A stretch of DNA of 64,000 nt from Leclercia sp. S52 (GCF_039727615.1 NZ_CP152474.1:1054001-1118000); one strand, 5' to 3'; positions 26,714 through 36,891 are shown, counted from the stretch's first letter. Notes: generated from the letters alone by a model not told the origin. Made by a program: numbers and translations.

Positions 26714-27757
26714 TTTCACCAGCCGGGCAATCTCCGCCAGCCACGGCGTCACGTCGCCAATGTTAGTTTTCACCCACTCGGCGTTGTAGTAAGTATCCAG
26801 GTAGCGCTCGCCGCTATCGCACAGCAGGGTGACGATGGAGCCGGTTTGCCCCGCGTCGCGCATCCGCGCGGCCAGCTGCAGTGCACCCCACATATTGGTT
26901 CCGGTAGAGGCCCCGACCTTGCGGCCAAGCTGCGTTTCCAGCCAGTGGGCGGTAGCGACGCTGGCGGCATCCGGCACCCGGAGCATCTCGTCCACCACGT
27001 CAGGGATAAACGACGGCTCGACGCGCGGGCGGCCAATCCCTTCAATTTTGCTGCCCACCGGGCTGCGCAGGGCGGGATCGCGCTGCTGCCAGTAATCCAG
27101 GAACACCGAGTTTTGCGGATCCACCACCATCAGGCGGGTATCGTACCCCTGGCAGCGAATGTAGCGGCCAATCGTGGCCGAGGTGCCGCCGGTGCCGGCG
27201 CTCATCACGATATGGGCCGGCACCGGATGGGGCTCATTTTGCATCTGGCGGAAAATACTGTCGGCAATGTTGTTATTGCCGCGCCAGTCCGTTGCCCGCT
27301 CCGCGAAGGTAAACTGATCCATATAGTGACCGTTCAGCTCCCGGGCCAGCATCTCTGAAGCGGCATAAATTTCACAGGCGCTTTCCACAAAGTGGCAGCG
27401 GCCGCCGTAAAATTCGATCTGTTCGATTTTGCGTTTCGCCGTGCAGGAAGGCATCACGGCGATAAACGGCAGGCCGAGCAGGCGGGCGAAATAGGCCTCT
27501 GAGACGGCGGTTGAACCGGAAGAGGATTCAATAATCGTGGTGCCTTCATTGATCCAGCCGTTACACAGCCCGTACAGGAACAGCGAGCGCGCCAGACGGT
27601 GCTTCAGGCTGCCGGTCGGGTGGGTGCTTTCGTCTTTCAGATAGAGCTGAATACCGGCAAAACCCGGCAGGGTCAGGCGAATAAGGTGTGTATCCGCCGA
27701 ACGTTGGTAATCGGCGTTAATTTCACTGATGGCGTTTTTAACCCAGGTGCTATTCAT
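26711..27757 (-). CDS. cdsH: PLP-dependent L-cysteine desulfhydrase CdsH-like
   Basis: Fold-type II PLP enzyme of 348 residues in the cysteine synthase/cystathionine beta-synthase family. The PLP lysine is in [15 protein letters not shown], the Asn/Ser loop is [12 protein letters not shown], and the phosphate-binding glycine loop is [12 protein letters not shown]. In Salmonella the orthologue next to ybaO was shown to be a cysteine-inducible cysteine desulfhydrase (CdsH), which releases sulfide. Here it stands head to head with decR, a cysteine-responsive Lrp-type regulator, supporting the same role. It is absent from this position in E. coli K-12. Confidence 0.85.
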   Translation of the reverse strand: MNSTWVKNAISEINADYQRSADTHLIRLTLPGFAGIQLYLKDESTHPTGSLKHRLARSLFLYGLCNGWINEGTTIIESSSGSTAVSEAYFARLLGLPFIAVMPSCTAKRKIEQIEFYGGRCHFVESACEIYAASEMLARELNGHYMDQFTFAERATDWRGNNNIADSIFRQMQNEPHPVPAHIVMSAGTGGTSATIGRYIRCQGYDTRLMVVDPQNSVFLDYWQQRDPALRSPVGSKIEGIGRPRVEPSFIPDVVDEMLRVPDAASVATAHWLETQLGRKVGASTGTNMWGALQLAARMRDAGQTGSIVTLLCDSGERYLDTYYNAEWVKTNIGDVTPWLAEIARLVK

Positions 27758-27872
27758 CGCGGTAATCCGTTTGTCATTTTGTGCCCAGCATAGCGAAAAG
27801 CACAGAAAAAATTGTTGCTATCTGGCCTTTAAAATAGAATGTAAGGAGAAAAATTTTCTCTGGAGGGTGGGT

Positions 27873-28331
27873 ATGCTAGATAAAATTGACCGTAAGCTGC
27901 TGTCCTTACTGCAAAGCGACTGCACCCTCTCTTTGCAGGCGCTGGCGGATGCCGTTAATCTGACCACCACGCCCTGCTGGAAACGCCTCAAGCGACTCGA
28001 AGATGAAGGGATCCTGCTGGGACGCGTGGCGCTGCTCGATCCTGAAAAACTGGGGCTTGGACTGACCGCCTTTGTTCTGATAAAAACGCAGCACCACAGC
28101 AGCGACTGGTACTGCGGGTTCGTCAGCGTGGTATCGGAGATGCCGGAAGTGCTGGGCTTCTGGCGCATGGCGGGCGAATACGACTACCTGATGCGCGTTC
28201 AGGTGGCGGACATGAAACGCTATGATGATTTCTACAAACGGCTGGTCAACAGCGTGCCAGGTCTGTCGAATGTCACCTCCAGCTTCGCGATGGAACAGAT
28301 AAAATACACCACCGCCTTACCCATTGAATAA
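27873..28331 (+). CDS. decR: Lrp/AsnC-family cysteine-responsive regulator DecR (YbaO)
   Basis: 152-residue regulator with an N-terminal winged HTH ([29 protein letters not shown]) and a C-terminal RAM effector domain. Relatives activate cysteine catabolic genes in response to cysteine. The start at 27873 follows GGAGGG and matches the E. coli protein; the longer frame upstream runs into the cdsH start region. The divergent cdsH promoter is the likely target. Confidence 0.93.
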   Translation: MLDKIDRKLLSLLQSDCTLSLQALADAVNLTTTPCWKRLKRLEDEGILLGRVALLDPEKLGLGLTAFVLIKTQHHSSDWYCGFVSVVSEMPEVLGFWRMAGEYDYLMRVQVADMKRYDDFYKRLVNSVPGLSNVTSSFAMEQIKYTTALPIE

Positions 28332-28373
28332 CTTCCCGGTGCTGCCGGAATACGATCCTCAGGAAAAGACCGC

Positions 28374-30146
28374 GTGCGATTATTTGCTCAGTTAAGCTGG
28401 TACTTTCGCCGGGAGTGGCAACGCTATCTCGGTGCAGTGGCCCTGCTTATTATCATTGCCGTTCTGCAGCTCATCCCGCCAAAAGTGGTGGGCTATGTCG
28501 TGGATGGCGTAACGGAACAGCATTACACCACCGCACGGGTGATGATGTGGATCGGCACGCTGGTGCTGACGGCGGTAGTGGTCTATCTGCTGCGCTATGT
28601 CTGGCGCGTGCTGCTGTTCGGGGCTTCTTACCAGCTGGCAGTCGAGCTGCGGGAAGATTTTTACCGCCAGCTCAGCCGCCAGCATCCGGAATTTTATCTC
28701 CGCCACCGCACCGGGGATCTGATCGCCCGCGCCACCAACGATGTGGATCGCGTGGTCTTTGCCGCCGGGGAAGGGGTATTAACTCTGGTCGACTCGCTGG
28801 TGATGGGTTGCGCGGTGCTGATTGTGATGTCGACCCAAATCAGCTGGCAGTTAACCCTGCTGGCGCTGCTGCCGATGCCTGTTATGGCGCTGGCCATTAA
28901 ACGCTACGGCGACCAGCTGCACCAGCGCTTCAAGCTGGCGCAGGCGGCGTTCTCCTCGCTCAACGACCGGACTCAGGAGAGCCTGACCAGTATCCGGATG
29001 ATCAAAGCCTTTGGTCTGGAAGATCGCCAGTCGGCGCTGTTTGCCGCCGATGCCGCCGATACCGGGGCTAAAAACCTGCGCGTCGCCCGGATCGACGCCC
29101 GCTTTGATCCCACTATCTATATCGCCATTGGCACCGCCAACCTGCTGGCCATCGGCGGTGGTAGCTGGATGGTGATTAACGGCTCGCTGACCCTCGGTCA
29201 GTTGACCAGCTTTGCCATGTATCTGGGGCTGATGATCTGGCCGATGTTGGCCCTGGCCTGGATGTTTAACATTGTCGAGCGTGGCAGCGCGGCCTACAGC
29301 CGGATCCGCGCCATGCTCGCCGAAGCGCCGGTGGTCAACGACGGCAGCGAGCGTGTGCCGGACGGGCGCGGCGAGCTGAAATTTTCGGTGCGGGCATTTG
29401 CCTATCCGCATACGGAAAAAACGACGCTCGAAAACGTCAATTTCACGCTGCAACCGGGGCAAATGCTGGGGATCTGCGGCCCGACCGGGGCGGGGAAAAG
29501 TACCGTGCTCTCCCTGATCCAGCGCCACTTTGATATAGACCAGGGCGAGATCCGTTTCCACGACATTCCGCTCACCCGGCTGCAACTCGACAGCTGGCGC
29601 AGCCGGCTGGCGGTGGTGAGCCAGACGCCGTTCCTCTTCTCCGATACGGTTGCCAATAATATTGCGCTGGGTTGTCCTGAAGCGACCCGGGAAGCGATCG
29701 AGCACGTCGCCCGCCTTGCCAGCGTGCATGAGGATATCCTGCGCCTGCCCCAGGGCTATGAAACCGAAGTGGGCGAGCGCGGCGTGATGCTCTCGGGTGG
29801 GCAGAAGCAGCGTATCTCTATTGCCCGCGCGCTGCTGCTCAATGCCGAGATCCTGATCCTCGACGATGCGCTTTCCGCCGTCGACGGCCGCACCGAACAT
29901 CAGATCCTGCATAATCTGCGCCAGTGGGGGGAGGGGCGCACGGTGATCATCAGCGCCCATCGCCTGTCGGCCCTGACCGAGGCGAGCGAAATTCTCGTGA
30001 TGCAGCACGGGCACGTTGCCCAGCGTGGACAGCATGAACAGCTGGCGGAGCAGCCAGGATGGTATCGCGATATGTATCGCTATCAACAACTGGAAGCGGC
30101 GCTGGATGACGTGCCGGACATGACCGAGGAGGCCACCGATGCGTAG
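28374..30146 (+). CDS. mdlA: ABC transporter half-subunit MdlA
   Basis: Type IV (B-family) exporter half-transporter of 590 residues: six N-terminal membrane segments and a C-terminal ATPase. Walker A is GPTGAGKST, the signature is MLSGGQKQR, Walker B is [13 protein letters not shown] and the H-loop is SAHRLSAL. Aspartate follows the Walker B aspartate where most exporters have the catalytic glutamate, so this site may be degenerate, as in heterodimeric exporters. The start is GTG at 28374. It overlaps mdlB by 8 bases. The substrate is unknown. Confidence 0.95.
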   Translation: MRLFAQLSWYFRREWQRYLGAVALLIIIAVLQLIPPKVVGYVVDGVTEQHYTTARVMMWIGTLVLTAVVVYLLRYVWRVLLFGASYQLAVELREDFYRQLSRQHPEFYLRHRTGDLIARATNDVDRVVFAAGEGVLTLVDSLVMGCAVLIVMSTQISWQLTLLALLPMPVMALAIKRYGDQLHQRFKLAQAAFSSLNDRTQESLTSIRMIKAFGLEDRQSALFAADAADTGAKNLRVARIDARFDPTIYIAIGTANLLAIGGGSWMVINGSLTLGQLTSFAMYLGLMIWPMLALAWMFNIVERGSAAYSRIRAMLAEAPVVNDGSERVPDGRGELKFSVRAFAYPHTEKTTLENVNFTLQPGQMLGICGPTGAGKSTVLSLIQRHFDIDQGEIRFHDIPLTRLQLDSWRSRLAVVSQTPFLFSDTVANNIALGCPEATREAIEHVARLASVHEDILRLPQGYETEVGERGVMLSGGQKQRISIARALLLNAEILILDDALSAVDGRTEHQILHNLRQWGEGRTVIISAHRLSALTEASEILVMQHGHVAQRGQHEQLAEQPGWYRDMYRYQQLEAALDDVPDMTEEATDA

Positions 30147-31917
30147 TTTTTCCCAGCTGTGGCCCACCCTGAAACGCCTGCTGGCGTATGGCTCGCCGTG
30201 GCGCAAACCGCTGTCGCTGGCCGTAGTGTTGCTGTGGATTGCGGCGATTGCCGAAGTGACCGGCCCGCTGCTGATCAGCTATTTCATCGACAACATGGTG
30301 GCCAAAAACTATCTCCCGCTCGGTCTGGTGACCGGGCTGGCGGTGGCCTATGTCGGCCTGCAGCTGCTGGCGGCCGGGCTGCATTATGCTCAGTCGTTGC
30401 TGTTTAACCAGGCCGCCGTCGGGGTGGTACAGCAGTTACGTACCGACGTGATGGATGCCGCTCTTCGCCAGCCGCTGAGCGCGTTCGATACCCAGCCCGT
30501 CGGACAGATTATCTCCCGTGTCACCAACGATACCGAAGTGATCCGCGATCTCTATGTCACGGTGGTGGCCACGGTGCTGCGCAGCGCCGCCCTGGTCGGT
30601 GCCATGCTGGTGGCGATGTTCAGTCTGGAGTGGCGCATGGCGCTGGTGGCGATGGCGATTTTCCCGGCGGTGATGATTGTGATGATTATCTACCAGCGCT
30701 ACAGCACGCCGATTGTCCGTCGCGTGCGGGCCTATCTGGCGGATATCAACGATGGCTTCAACGAAGTCATCAACGGCATGAGCGTCATCCAACAGTTCCG
30801 CCAGCAGGAGCGTTTTGGCGAGCGGATGGGCGAGGCCAGCCGCTCCCACTATATGGCCCGTATGCAGACGCTGCGGCTGGATGGTTTTCTCCTGCGGCCG
30901 CTGCTCAGCCTGTTCTCGGCGCTGGTGCTGTGCGGGCTGCTGATGCAGTTTGGTTTTGCCGCTGGCGGCACCATTGAGGTCGGGGTGCTGTATGCCTTTA
31001 TCAGCTACCTGGGTCGTCTTAACGAGCCGCTGATCGAGCTGACCACTCAGCAGTCGATGCTGCAGCAGGCGGTGGTTGCCGGCGAGCGCGTCTTTGAGCT
31101 GATGGATCGCCCGCGTCAGGCCTACGGCGATGACAATCGCGACCTGCAAAGCGGCACCATTGAGTTTGATCAGGTCTCCTTTGCCTATCGCGAGGACCGG
31201 CTGGTCTTACAGGATATCGATCTGAAGGTGCCGTCCCGCAGTTTCGTCGCGCTGGTCGGCCATACCGGCAGCGGTAAAAGTACCCTCGCCAGCCTGCTGA
31301 TGGGCTACTACCCGCTCACCGAAGGGGAAATTCGCCTCGACGGGCGTCCGCTTTCGACCCTGAGCCACGCCGTGCTGCGTAAAGGGGTGGCGATGGTGCA
31401 ACAGGATCCGGTAGTGCTGGCCGACACCTTCTTCGCCAACGTTACGCTCGGGCGGCCGTTTAGCGAGGAGCAGGTGTGGGACGTGCTGGAGAAAGTGCAG
31501 CTGGCGGAGCTGGCGCGCGGCCTGCACGACGGTATTCATACCCGGCTGGGTGAGCAGGGGAATAACCTCTCGGTGGGGCAAAAACAGCTGTTGGCCCTGG
31601 CCCGGGTGCTGATTGATACGCCGCAGGTGCTGATCCTCGATGAAGCCACGGCCAGCATCGACTCCGGTACCGAGCAGGCGATCCAGCAGGCGCTGGCCGC
31701 AGTGCGTGAACATACCACCCTGGTGGTGATTGCCCACCGCCTGTCGACCATTGTCGAGGCGGATACCATTCTGGTGCTTCATCGCGGCCAGGCGGTTGAG
31801 CGCGGTACCCATAAGCAACTGCTTGAGGCGAAAGGGCGTTACTGGCAGATGTATCAGCTGCAGCTGGCCGGGGAAGAGCTGGCCGCCAGCACGCGTGAAG
31901 AGTCGCTCAGCGCCTGA
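30139..31917 (+). CDS. mdlB: ABC transporter half-subunit MdlB
   Basis: Partner of MdlA, 592 residues with six membrane segments and an ATPase domain. Walker A is GHTGSGKST, the signature is NLSVGQKQL and Walker B is [13 protein letters not shown] with the catalytic glutamate. Together with the Asp-type site of MdlA this suggests an asymmetric heterodimer with one active and one weak ATP site. No C39 peptidase domain is present. Confidence 0.95.
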   Translation: MRSFSQLWPTLKRLLAYGSPWRKPLSLAVVLLWIAAIAEVTGPLLISYFIDNMVAKNYLPLGLVTGLAVAYVGLQLLAAGLHYAQSLLFNQAAVGVVQQLRTDVMDAALRQPLSAFDTQPVGQIISRVTNDTEVIRDLYVTVVATVLRSAALVGAMLVAMFSLEWRMALVAMAIFPAVMIVMIIYQRYSTPIVRRVRAYLADINDGFNEVINGMSVIQQFRQQERFGERMGEASRSHYMARMQTLRLDGFLLRPLLSLFSALVLCGLLMQFGFAAGGTIEVGVLYAFISYLGRLNEPLIELTTQQSMLQQAVVAGERVFELMDRPRQAYGDDNRDLQSGTIEFDQVSFAYREDRLVLQDIDLKVPSRSFVALVGHTGSGKSTLASLLMGYYPLTEGEIRLDGRPLSTLSHAVLRKGVAMVQQDPVVLADTFFANVTLGRPFSEEQVWDVLEKVQLAELARGLHDGIHTRLGEQGNNLSVGQKQLLALARVLIDTPQVLILDEATASIDSGTEQAIQQALAAVREHTTLVVIAHRLSTIVEADTILVLHRGQAVERGTHKQLLEAKGRYWQMYQLQLAGEELAASTREESLSA

Positions 31918-31970
31918 TGCACTAAAATTAAGCATCCTGCCAGCCGCTGAATCGGTTGGTGCAAAAATGA

Positions 31971-32004
31971 AACGCATCATGCACTGTCATGGTGCGTTTT
32001 TTTT
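31971..32004 (+). terminator. mdlB terminator
   Basis: AACGCATCATG-CACTGT-CATGGTGCGTT forms a stem with one G-T/A-C irregularity, followed by a run of eight T. It overlaps the NtrC-type site at 31980-31996. Confidence 0.75.
31980..31996. promoter_or_regulatory. NtrC-binding site upstream of glnK
   Basis: TGCACTGTCATGGTGCG matches the NtrC consensus TGCACY-N5-GGTGCA at nearly every defined base. Its centre is about 85-90 bases upstream of the predicted glnK start of transcription, a usual distance for NtrC. A half-site TTGGTGCA stands at 31956-31963. Confidence 0.72.
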
Positions 32005-32048
32005 CGTTCTCTCTCCGCCACGCCTCATCCTTCCTCTCTTTTCAATTC

Positions 32049-32064
32049 TGGCACACCGCTTGCA
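32049..32064 (+). promoter_or_regulatory. Sigma-54 promoter of glnK-amtB
   Basis: TGGCACACCGCTTGCA has the GG and GC dinucleotides spaced by exactly 10 bases and fits the sigma-54 consensus TGGCAC-N5-TTGCW. It lies 50 bases before the glnK start codon. Confidence 0.9.
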
Positions 32065-32113
32065 ATACCAAATCAGTTCGCTAGCCATTTCCGAATTCTG
32101 ACTGGAGAGATAT

Positions 32114-32452
32114 ATGAAGCTGGTTACCGTGGTCATCAAACCATTCAAGCTCGAAGACGTGCGTGAAGCACTCTCTTCAATGGGTATTCAGGGGCTGACC
32201 GTCACCGAGGTGAAAGGCTTTGGGCGACAGAAAGGTCATGCGGAGCTGTACCGTGGCGCTGAATACAGCGTCAACTTCCTGCCAAAAGTGAAGATTGACG
32301 TGGCGATCGCCGACGATCAGCTGGATGAAGTTATCGACGTAATTAGCAAAGCAGCCTACACCGGCAAAATTGGCGACGGCAAAATTTTCGTTGCTGAGCT
32401 GCAACGCGTCATTCGCATTCGTACAGGCGAAGCCGACGAAGCGGCACTGTAA
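32114..32452 (+). CDS. glnK: PII signal protein GlnK
   Basis: 112-residue PII protein that binds ATP/ADP and 2-oxoglutarate and blocks AmtB when nitrogen is plentiful. The uridylylation site Tyr51 is in the T-loop, GHAELYRGAEYSVNFLPK. The B-loop is YTGKIGDGKIFV. It is the first gene of the sigma-54/NtrC-controlled glnK-amtB operon. Confidence 0.97.
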   Translation: MKLVTVVIKPFKLEDVREALSSMGIQGLTVTEVKGFGRQKGHAELYRGAEYSVNFLPKVKIDVAIADDQLDEVIDVISKAAYTGKIGDGKIFVAELQRVIRIRTGEADEAAL

Positions 32453-32485
32453 AAAATCAGGCACACAGTGATAGGGATCGAGAAA

Positions 32486-33772
32486 ATGAACACAACAACA
32501 CTCAAAGCAGGTCTGGGGTCTCTGGCACTGCTGCCGGGGCTGGCAATGGCGGCACCGGCGGTGGCAGACAAAGCCGATAACGCCTTTATGATGATTTGCA
32601 CCGCGCTGGTGCTGTTTATGACCATCCCGGGGATTGCGCTGTTTTACGGTGGCCTGATCCGCGGCAAAAACGTCCTCTCCATGCTCACTCAGGTGACGGT
32701 AACTTTCGCGCTGGTTTGCGTCCTGTGGGTAGTCTACGGCTACTCGCTGGCCTTCGGGGAAGGCAACGCCTTCTTCGGCAGCTTCAACTGGGCGATGCTG
32801 AAAAATATTGAGCTGACCGCGGTAATGGGCAGCTTCTATCAGTACATCCACGTGGCGTTCCAGGGTTCGTTCGCCTGTATCACCGTCGGGCTGATTGTTG
32901 GCGCGCTGGCGGAACGTATTCGCTTCTCCGCAGTGCTGATCTTCGTAGTGGTCTGGCTGACGCTCTCCTATGTGCCGGTGGCGCATATGGTCTGGGGCGG
33001 TGGTCTGCTGGCTTCCCATGGCGCGCTGGACTTCGCGGGCGGTACTGTGGTTCACATCAACGCCGCGGTGGCAGGCCTGGTGGGCGCATACCTGATTGGA
33101 AAACGCGTCGGTTTTGGCAAAGAAGCCTTCAAACCGCACAACCTGCCGATGGTCTTCACCGGCACCGCGATCCTCTACTTCGGCTGGTTTGGCTTTAACG
33201 CCGGTTCCGCCAGTGCAGCCAACGAAATCGCGGCGCTGGCCTTCGTGAACACCGTTATTGCGACCGCAGGTGCCATTCTCTCCTGGATCTTTGGCGAGTG
33301 GGCGGTACGCGGTAAACCTTCCCTGCTGGGTGCCTGTTCCGGTGCGATTGCGGGTCTGGTTGGCATCACCCCGGCCTGTGGTTTTGTCGGTGTCGGCGGC
33401 GCGCTGCTCGTCGGTATCGTGGCGGGTCTGGCCGGTCTGTGGGGTGTTACTGCGCTGAAACGCGTGCTGCGTGTGGACGATCCTTGTGACGTCTTTGGCG
33501 TGCATGGCGTGTGCGGCATCGTCGGCTGCATCATGACCGGCATCTTCGCCTCAACCTCGCTGGGCGGTGTCGGCTACGCAGAAGGCGTGAGCATGGGTCA
33601 TCAGGTGCTGGTTCAGCTGGAAAGTATCGCCATCACGGTGGTCTGGTCGGGCGTAGTGGCCTTTATCGGCTACAAGCTGGCGGACATGACGGTGGGTCTG
33701 CGCGTACCGGAAGAGCAGGAGCGCGAAGGTCTGGACGTCAACAGCCACGGTGAGAATGCGTATAACGCCTGA
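32486..33772 (+). CDS. amtB: Ammonium channel AmtB
   Basis: Trimeric ammonium transporter, 428 residues with a cleaved signal peptide (ends LAMAAPAVA) and 11 membrane segments. The twin pore histidines are in VVHINAAVAG and GVHGVCGIVG. The phenylalanine gate segment is QGSFACITVG. The start at 32486 (MNTTTLKAG) matches E. coli and follows glnK by 33 bases. Confidence 0.96.
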   Translation: MNTTTLKAGLGSLALLPGLAMAAPAVADKADNAFMMICTALVLFMTIPGIALFYGGLIRGKNVLSMLTQVTVTFALVCVLWVVYGYSLAFGEGNAFFGSFNWAMLKNIELTAVMGSFYQYIHVAFQGSFACITVGLIVGALAERIRFSAVLIFVVVWLTLSYVPVAHMVWGGGLLASHGALDFAGGTVVHINAAVAGLVGAYLIGKRVGFGKEAFKPHNLPMVFTGTAILYFGWFGFNAGSASAANEIAALAFVNTVIATAGAILSWIFGEWAVRGKPSLLGACSGAIAGLVGITPACGFVGVGGALLVGIVAGLAGLWGVTALKRVLRVDDPCDVFGVHGVCGIVGCIMTGIFASTSLGGVGYAEGVSMGHQVLVQLESIAITVVWSGVVAFIGYKLADMTVGLRVPEEQEREGLDVNSHGENAYNA

Positions 33773-33784
33773 TTTGAAGGTATT

Positions 33785-33862
33785 GCCCGGTGGCGCTACG
33801 CTTACCGGGCCTACGGAAAGTGCTTTTGTAGGCCGGGTAAGGCGAAGCCGCCACCCGGCTTT
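33785..33862. repeat. REP pair (BIME-like) between amtB and tesB
   Basis: CCCGGTGGCGCTACGCTTAC and its inverted copy GTAAGGCGAAGCCGCCACC lie back to back around TTTTGTAGG. They sit between convergent genes. Confidence 0.8.
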
Positions 33863-33868
33863 TTCACA

Positions 33869-34729
33869 TCATCCCCGGTTGCGCATCACCCCTTCCTGCA
33901 CCGTAGAAGCCACCAGCACCCCATCCTGGGTATAAAACTCACCGCGAACAAACCCGCGCGCGCTCGACGCGGAGGTACTCTCCACGCTGTACAGCAGCCA
34001 GTCGTTCATATCAAACGGACGGTGGAACCACATCGAATGGTCGATAGTGGCAACCTGCATCCCTTTCTCAAGGAAGCCCACGCCGTGCGGCTGCAGGGCA
34101 ACCGGCAGGAAGTTGAAATCGGACGCATAACCCAGCAGATACTGATGGACGCGGAAATCTTCCGGCACCGTGCCGTTGGCGCGGATCCAGACCTGACGCG
34201 CCGGCTCGGCGGTATGGCCCTTCATCGGGTTATGGAACTCTACCGGGCGGATCTCCAGCGGTTTGTCGCAAAGAAACTTCTCTTTTACCTGCGGAGGCAG
34301 CAGATGCGCCAGCGCGCGGGCAATGTCCGTTTCAGACTTTAACTCGTCCGGTGCCGGGGCAGGGGGCATCGTTTTTTGATGCTCATAGCCCGGCTCTGGC
34401 GCCTGGAATGAGGCGGTCATATAGAAGATCGGCTTGCCGTTCTGCACTGCCGCCACGCGACGGGCGCTGAAGCTGTTACCGTCACGCAGGACTTCCACGT
34501 CATAGACGATCGGTTTCTGGCTGTCGCCAGGGCGCAAAAAGTAGCTGTGAAAGGAGTGCACAAAGCGTTCTGCAGGTACTGTCTCTTTAGCTGCGTAGAG
34601 GGCTTGCCCCACAACCTGACCGCCGAATACCTGGCGTAAACCCAGATCTTCGCTTTGTCCCCGAAAGAGTCCTTCTTCAATTTTTTCCAGGTTTAATAAT
34701 GTCAGCAGATTGCCTAGTGCCTGACTCAT
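33869..34729 (-). CDS. tesB: Acyl-CoA thioesterase II TesB
   Basis: Double hot-dog thioesterase of 286 residues that cleaves medium- and long-chain acyl-CoA. Conserved parts include [30 protein letters not shown], and [13 protein letters not shown] with the catalytic Asp. The start at 34729 ([12 protein letters not shown]) matches E. coli; an upstream ATG four codons earlier is less likely. Confidence 0.96.
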   Translation of the reverse strand: MSQALGNLLTLLNLEKIEEGLFRGQSEDLGLRQVFGGQVVGQALYAAKETVPAERFVHSFHSYFLRPGDSQKPIVYDVEVLRDGNSFSARRVAAVQNGKPIFYMTASFQAPEPGYEHQKTMPPAPAPDELKSETDIARALAHLLPPQVKEKFLCDKPLEIRPVEFHNPMKGHTAEPARQVWIRANGTVPEDFRVHQYLLGYASDFNFLPVALQPHGVGFLEKGMQVATIDHSMWFHRPFDMNDWLLYSVESTSASSARGFVRGEFYTQDGVLVASTVQEGVMRNRG

Positions 34730-34937
34730 AGTCGTCCTCAATTAAAACGCCGTGGCGAAAGATAGGCAGAGTATAACGCAGAAATGGAAGTGGTCCGATG
34801 GGTGCAATAATCTGAATAACAGGGAGATTCCAGGCATAAATAATTGATGTGTGCCACACTTACTCTCGTTAACCTGGTATTAACCACTCATCTGGCGGTA
34901 TCGATCCCGCTGGTGCATTGATGATAAGGAGAACTCA

Positions 34938-35507
34938 ATGAAACTCGTGCACGCGTTAAGTGGTTTAGCGGTAGCGGTTGCTCTCTCTGCCTGTGCAGAT
35001 AAAAGTGCAGACATCCAGACGCCAGCGCCAAACCCAAACACTGCTGCCGTGGCGGCGCAACCGACCATTCAGCAGCCAAATGTTTCCGGGACCATCTGGA
35101 TCCGTCAGAAAGTGGCTTTGCCGCCGGATGCGGTATTAACCGTCACTCTGTCTGATGCCTCTCTGGCCGATTCACCGTCGAAAGTGCTGGCGCAGCAGGC
35201 GACCCGTACCGAAGGTAAACAGGCCCCGTTCAAGTTTGAACTGCCGTTTAACCCGGCGGACGTACAGCCTAACGCGCGTATCCTGCTAAGCGCCGCGATC
35301 ACCATTAACGATCAGGTTGTGCTAATGACTGACATCGTGAAACCGGTGATTAACCAGGGCGGTACCAAAGCCGATCTGGTGCTGGTGCCCGTACAGCAGA
35401 CCTCGTTGCCGTTGCAGCCTGGCGGCGGTGCACCCACTACCGTACCCTCGACCTCGCCCACTCAGGTGAGCCCGTCTACGGCCACCCCGGCACCGACCCA
35501 GCTTTAA
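34938..35507 (+). CDS. ybaY: Lipoprotein YbaY
   Basis: 189-residue lipoprotein of the YscW-type family; function unknown. The signal peptide and lipobox read AVALSAC (Cys19). The core beta-domain (about 48-150) includes VSGTIWIRQKVALPPDAVLT and the tail is Pro/Thr/Ser-rich. It stands between tesB and atl and is convergent with atl. Confidence 0.92.
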   Translation: MKLVHALSGLAVAVALSACADKSADIQTPAPNPNTAAVAAQPTIQQPNVSGTIWIRQKVALPPDAVLTVTLSDASLADSPSKVLAQQATRTEGKQAPFKFELPFNPADVQPNARILLSAAITINDQVVLMTDIVKPVINQGGTKADLVLVPVQQTSLPLQPGGGAPTTVPSTSPTQVSPSTATPAPTQL

Positions 35508-35513
35508 TGTCGC

Positions 35514-35543
35514 CAGCCCCTCTCGTCCGAGAGGGGCTGTTTA
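35514..35543. terminator. Bidirectional terminator ybaY/atl
   Basis: CAGCCCCTCTCG and CGAGAGGGGCTG form a perfect 12-bp stem followed by T3. The atl gene ends at 35541, so the stem may stop both genes. Confidence 0.75.
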
Positions 35544-35852
35544 ATACCGCCAGCGGTATTGCTGCAAATCGATCTGCCCACTGCCTGATACCTGTACCCC
35601 TTCACTGAGCAAGGCCTGACGTTGACGCTGTAAATCAGGGCCAGTTAAGGAGATCGCCCCGTGGCGGTTTACGACCCGATGCCAGGGCAGCGTGCTCCCT
35701 TCCGGCAGCCGTTTAAGTACGCCACCTACCTGTCGCGCAGCGCGCGGAGAACCGGCCAGCCGTGCCACCTCGCCATAGGTGGTGACACTACCTTCGGGAA
35801 TCGAGGCCACTATCTGCCAGACCCGCTGGGGAAAAGAGTCGTGCTCGTCCAT
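35541..35852 (-). CDS. atl: Alkyltransferase-like protein Atl (YbaZ)
   Basis: 103-residue DNA-binding protein related to O6-alkylguanine-DNA alkyltransferases, which flags alkylated bases for nucleotide excision repair. The active-site motif PWHRVV has Trp in place of the catalytic Cys of true transferases (PCHRV), as in the ATL family. The start at 35852 (MDEHDSFPQRVW) is preferred because AGGAG stands six bases upstream. Confidence 0.92.
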   Translation of the reverse strand: MDEHDSFPQRVWQIVASIPEGSVTTYGEVARLAGSPRAARQVGGVLKRLPEGSTLPWHRVVNRHGAISLTGPDLQRQRQALLSEGVQVSGSGQIDLQQYRWRY

Positions 35853-36022
35853 TTTTTGCTCCTGTGTAGCGAGCATGATAAAGAATATTCGACATACCAG
35901 GAAGAAAGCGCGCACTCTGTAAACGCTTTGCGCAATAAACCATCACCCGGACGCCGTTAACTTGCAATTGCTATCTGGTACAGTGATAATGCGCCAGCGC
36001 GTTGGTTAACAACGCTCTCAAT

Positions 36023-36138
36023 GGGGGGCTCTGTTGGTTCTCCCGCAACGCTACTCTGTTCACCAGGTCAGGTCCGGAAGGAAGCAGCCAGGGCAGACGA
36101 CGTGTGTGCCGGGATGTAGCTGGCAGGGCCCCCCACCC
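36023..36138 (+). ncRNA. ffs: 4.5S RNA (bacterial SRP RNA)
   Basis: RNA of the signal recognition particle, partner of Ffh. The sequence follows E. coli ffs closely: the apical domain contains CAGGTCCGGAAGGAAGCAGC with the GGAA tetraloop, and the ends GGGGGGCTC and GGGCCCCCCACCC pair. E. coli has runs of five G and five C at these ends; six of each are present here, still matched. The exact 5' end may be a base or two off. Confidence 0.95.
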
Positions 36139-36423
36139 ATTTCTGCCTTCCGCAAAATTCCTCGTCTCCATCCATCATTCAGCATTTTCATGCCGCAGGC
36201 TCGTTTACCCATGGCATTAGTCATCACATGATATATTTCTGAGCTGCCCTGTTTATTTCGTTAATTGTCATCATACTGAAATGTGGTTGTCATTATTTTG
36301 TCACAAATGGTGTGCAGGGTAAGTGTGACATTTTTATGATATATAAGCAGGCAATATATATCTGGATAATAATGATAACTTCGTGTATTAATTTAACAAA
36401 TTGATGTCAAGGACGTAGCCACC

Positions 36424-36891
36424 ATGACCACTGCCGTGCTGAATGTAAAAATTGACGAAGCGCTAAAAGAGAAGCTTCGTCATTACGCAGAAGTGAATAA
36501 TGAGAATCTCAGCGTTACCACAGAGAAACTGCTGCAAATGGCCTTTGCTGTAGCAGACGAGGCGGGAGTAACGGAAGAGGATATCGACAATCAACATACG
36601 GAAGAAGAGAGCGTAGCACCTTTTACTCCTAAAGAAATCAAAGCATTAAGAAAAATTCTGAAGAAGAAAAAAATGAAACAGTATCAGCAATCAACCGCCA
36701 GCAGCTACTCGGAAGCTTGCACGCTTCTGCGCTCTGGCTATGTCAAACATGTCCGCCTGGGCTGGGATGTTGGCAGTGATGAGTTCTTTCGAATTGCGTC
36801 TGACTGGTGTGATACCGGCGCAAAAATAAAGAAAGAAGGCGATAGTTTTGTTATTTCCCTGAAAGGTTTCCCTATCCCTGCTCAGCACTGA
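36424..36891 (+). CDS. Unrecognised protein with N-terminal ribbon-helix-helix domain
   Basis: I do not recognise this 155-residue protein. Residues 1-45 (AVLNVKIDEALKEKLRHYAE onward) have the form of a ribbon-helix-helix DNA-binding domain: an alternating beta strand, a helix, a turn and a second helix. An acidic linker (about 46-65), a lysine cluster (about 77-85, KILKKKKMKQ) and a C-terminal domain rich in aromatic residues (about 90-155) follow. AAGGA stands 10 bases before the ATG. The 285 bases between ffs and this gene are AT-rich with no other gene. It has its own terminator and no toxin-like partner, so it may be a solitary regulator. It is absent from this site in E. coli. Confidence 0.8.
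   Translation: MTTAVLNVKIDEALKEKLRHYAEVNNENLSVTTEKLLQMAFAVADEAGVTEEDIDNQHTEEESVAPFTPKEIKALRKILKKKKMKQYQQSTASSYSEACTLLRSGYVKHVRLGWDVGSDEFFRIASDWCDTGAKIKKEGDSFVISLKGFPIPAQH

Noticed and set aside
28374..31917. MdlAB as exporter of the double-glycine peptide
   Set aside because: Neither subunit has the N-terminal C39 peptidase domain needed to cut double-glycine leaders, and the genes lie 23 kb away with a conserved enteric context.
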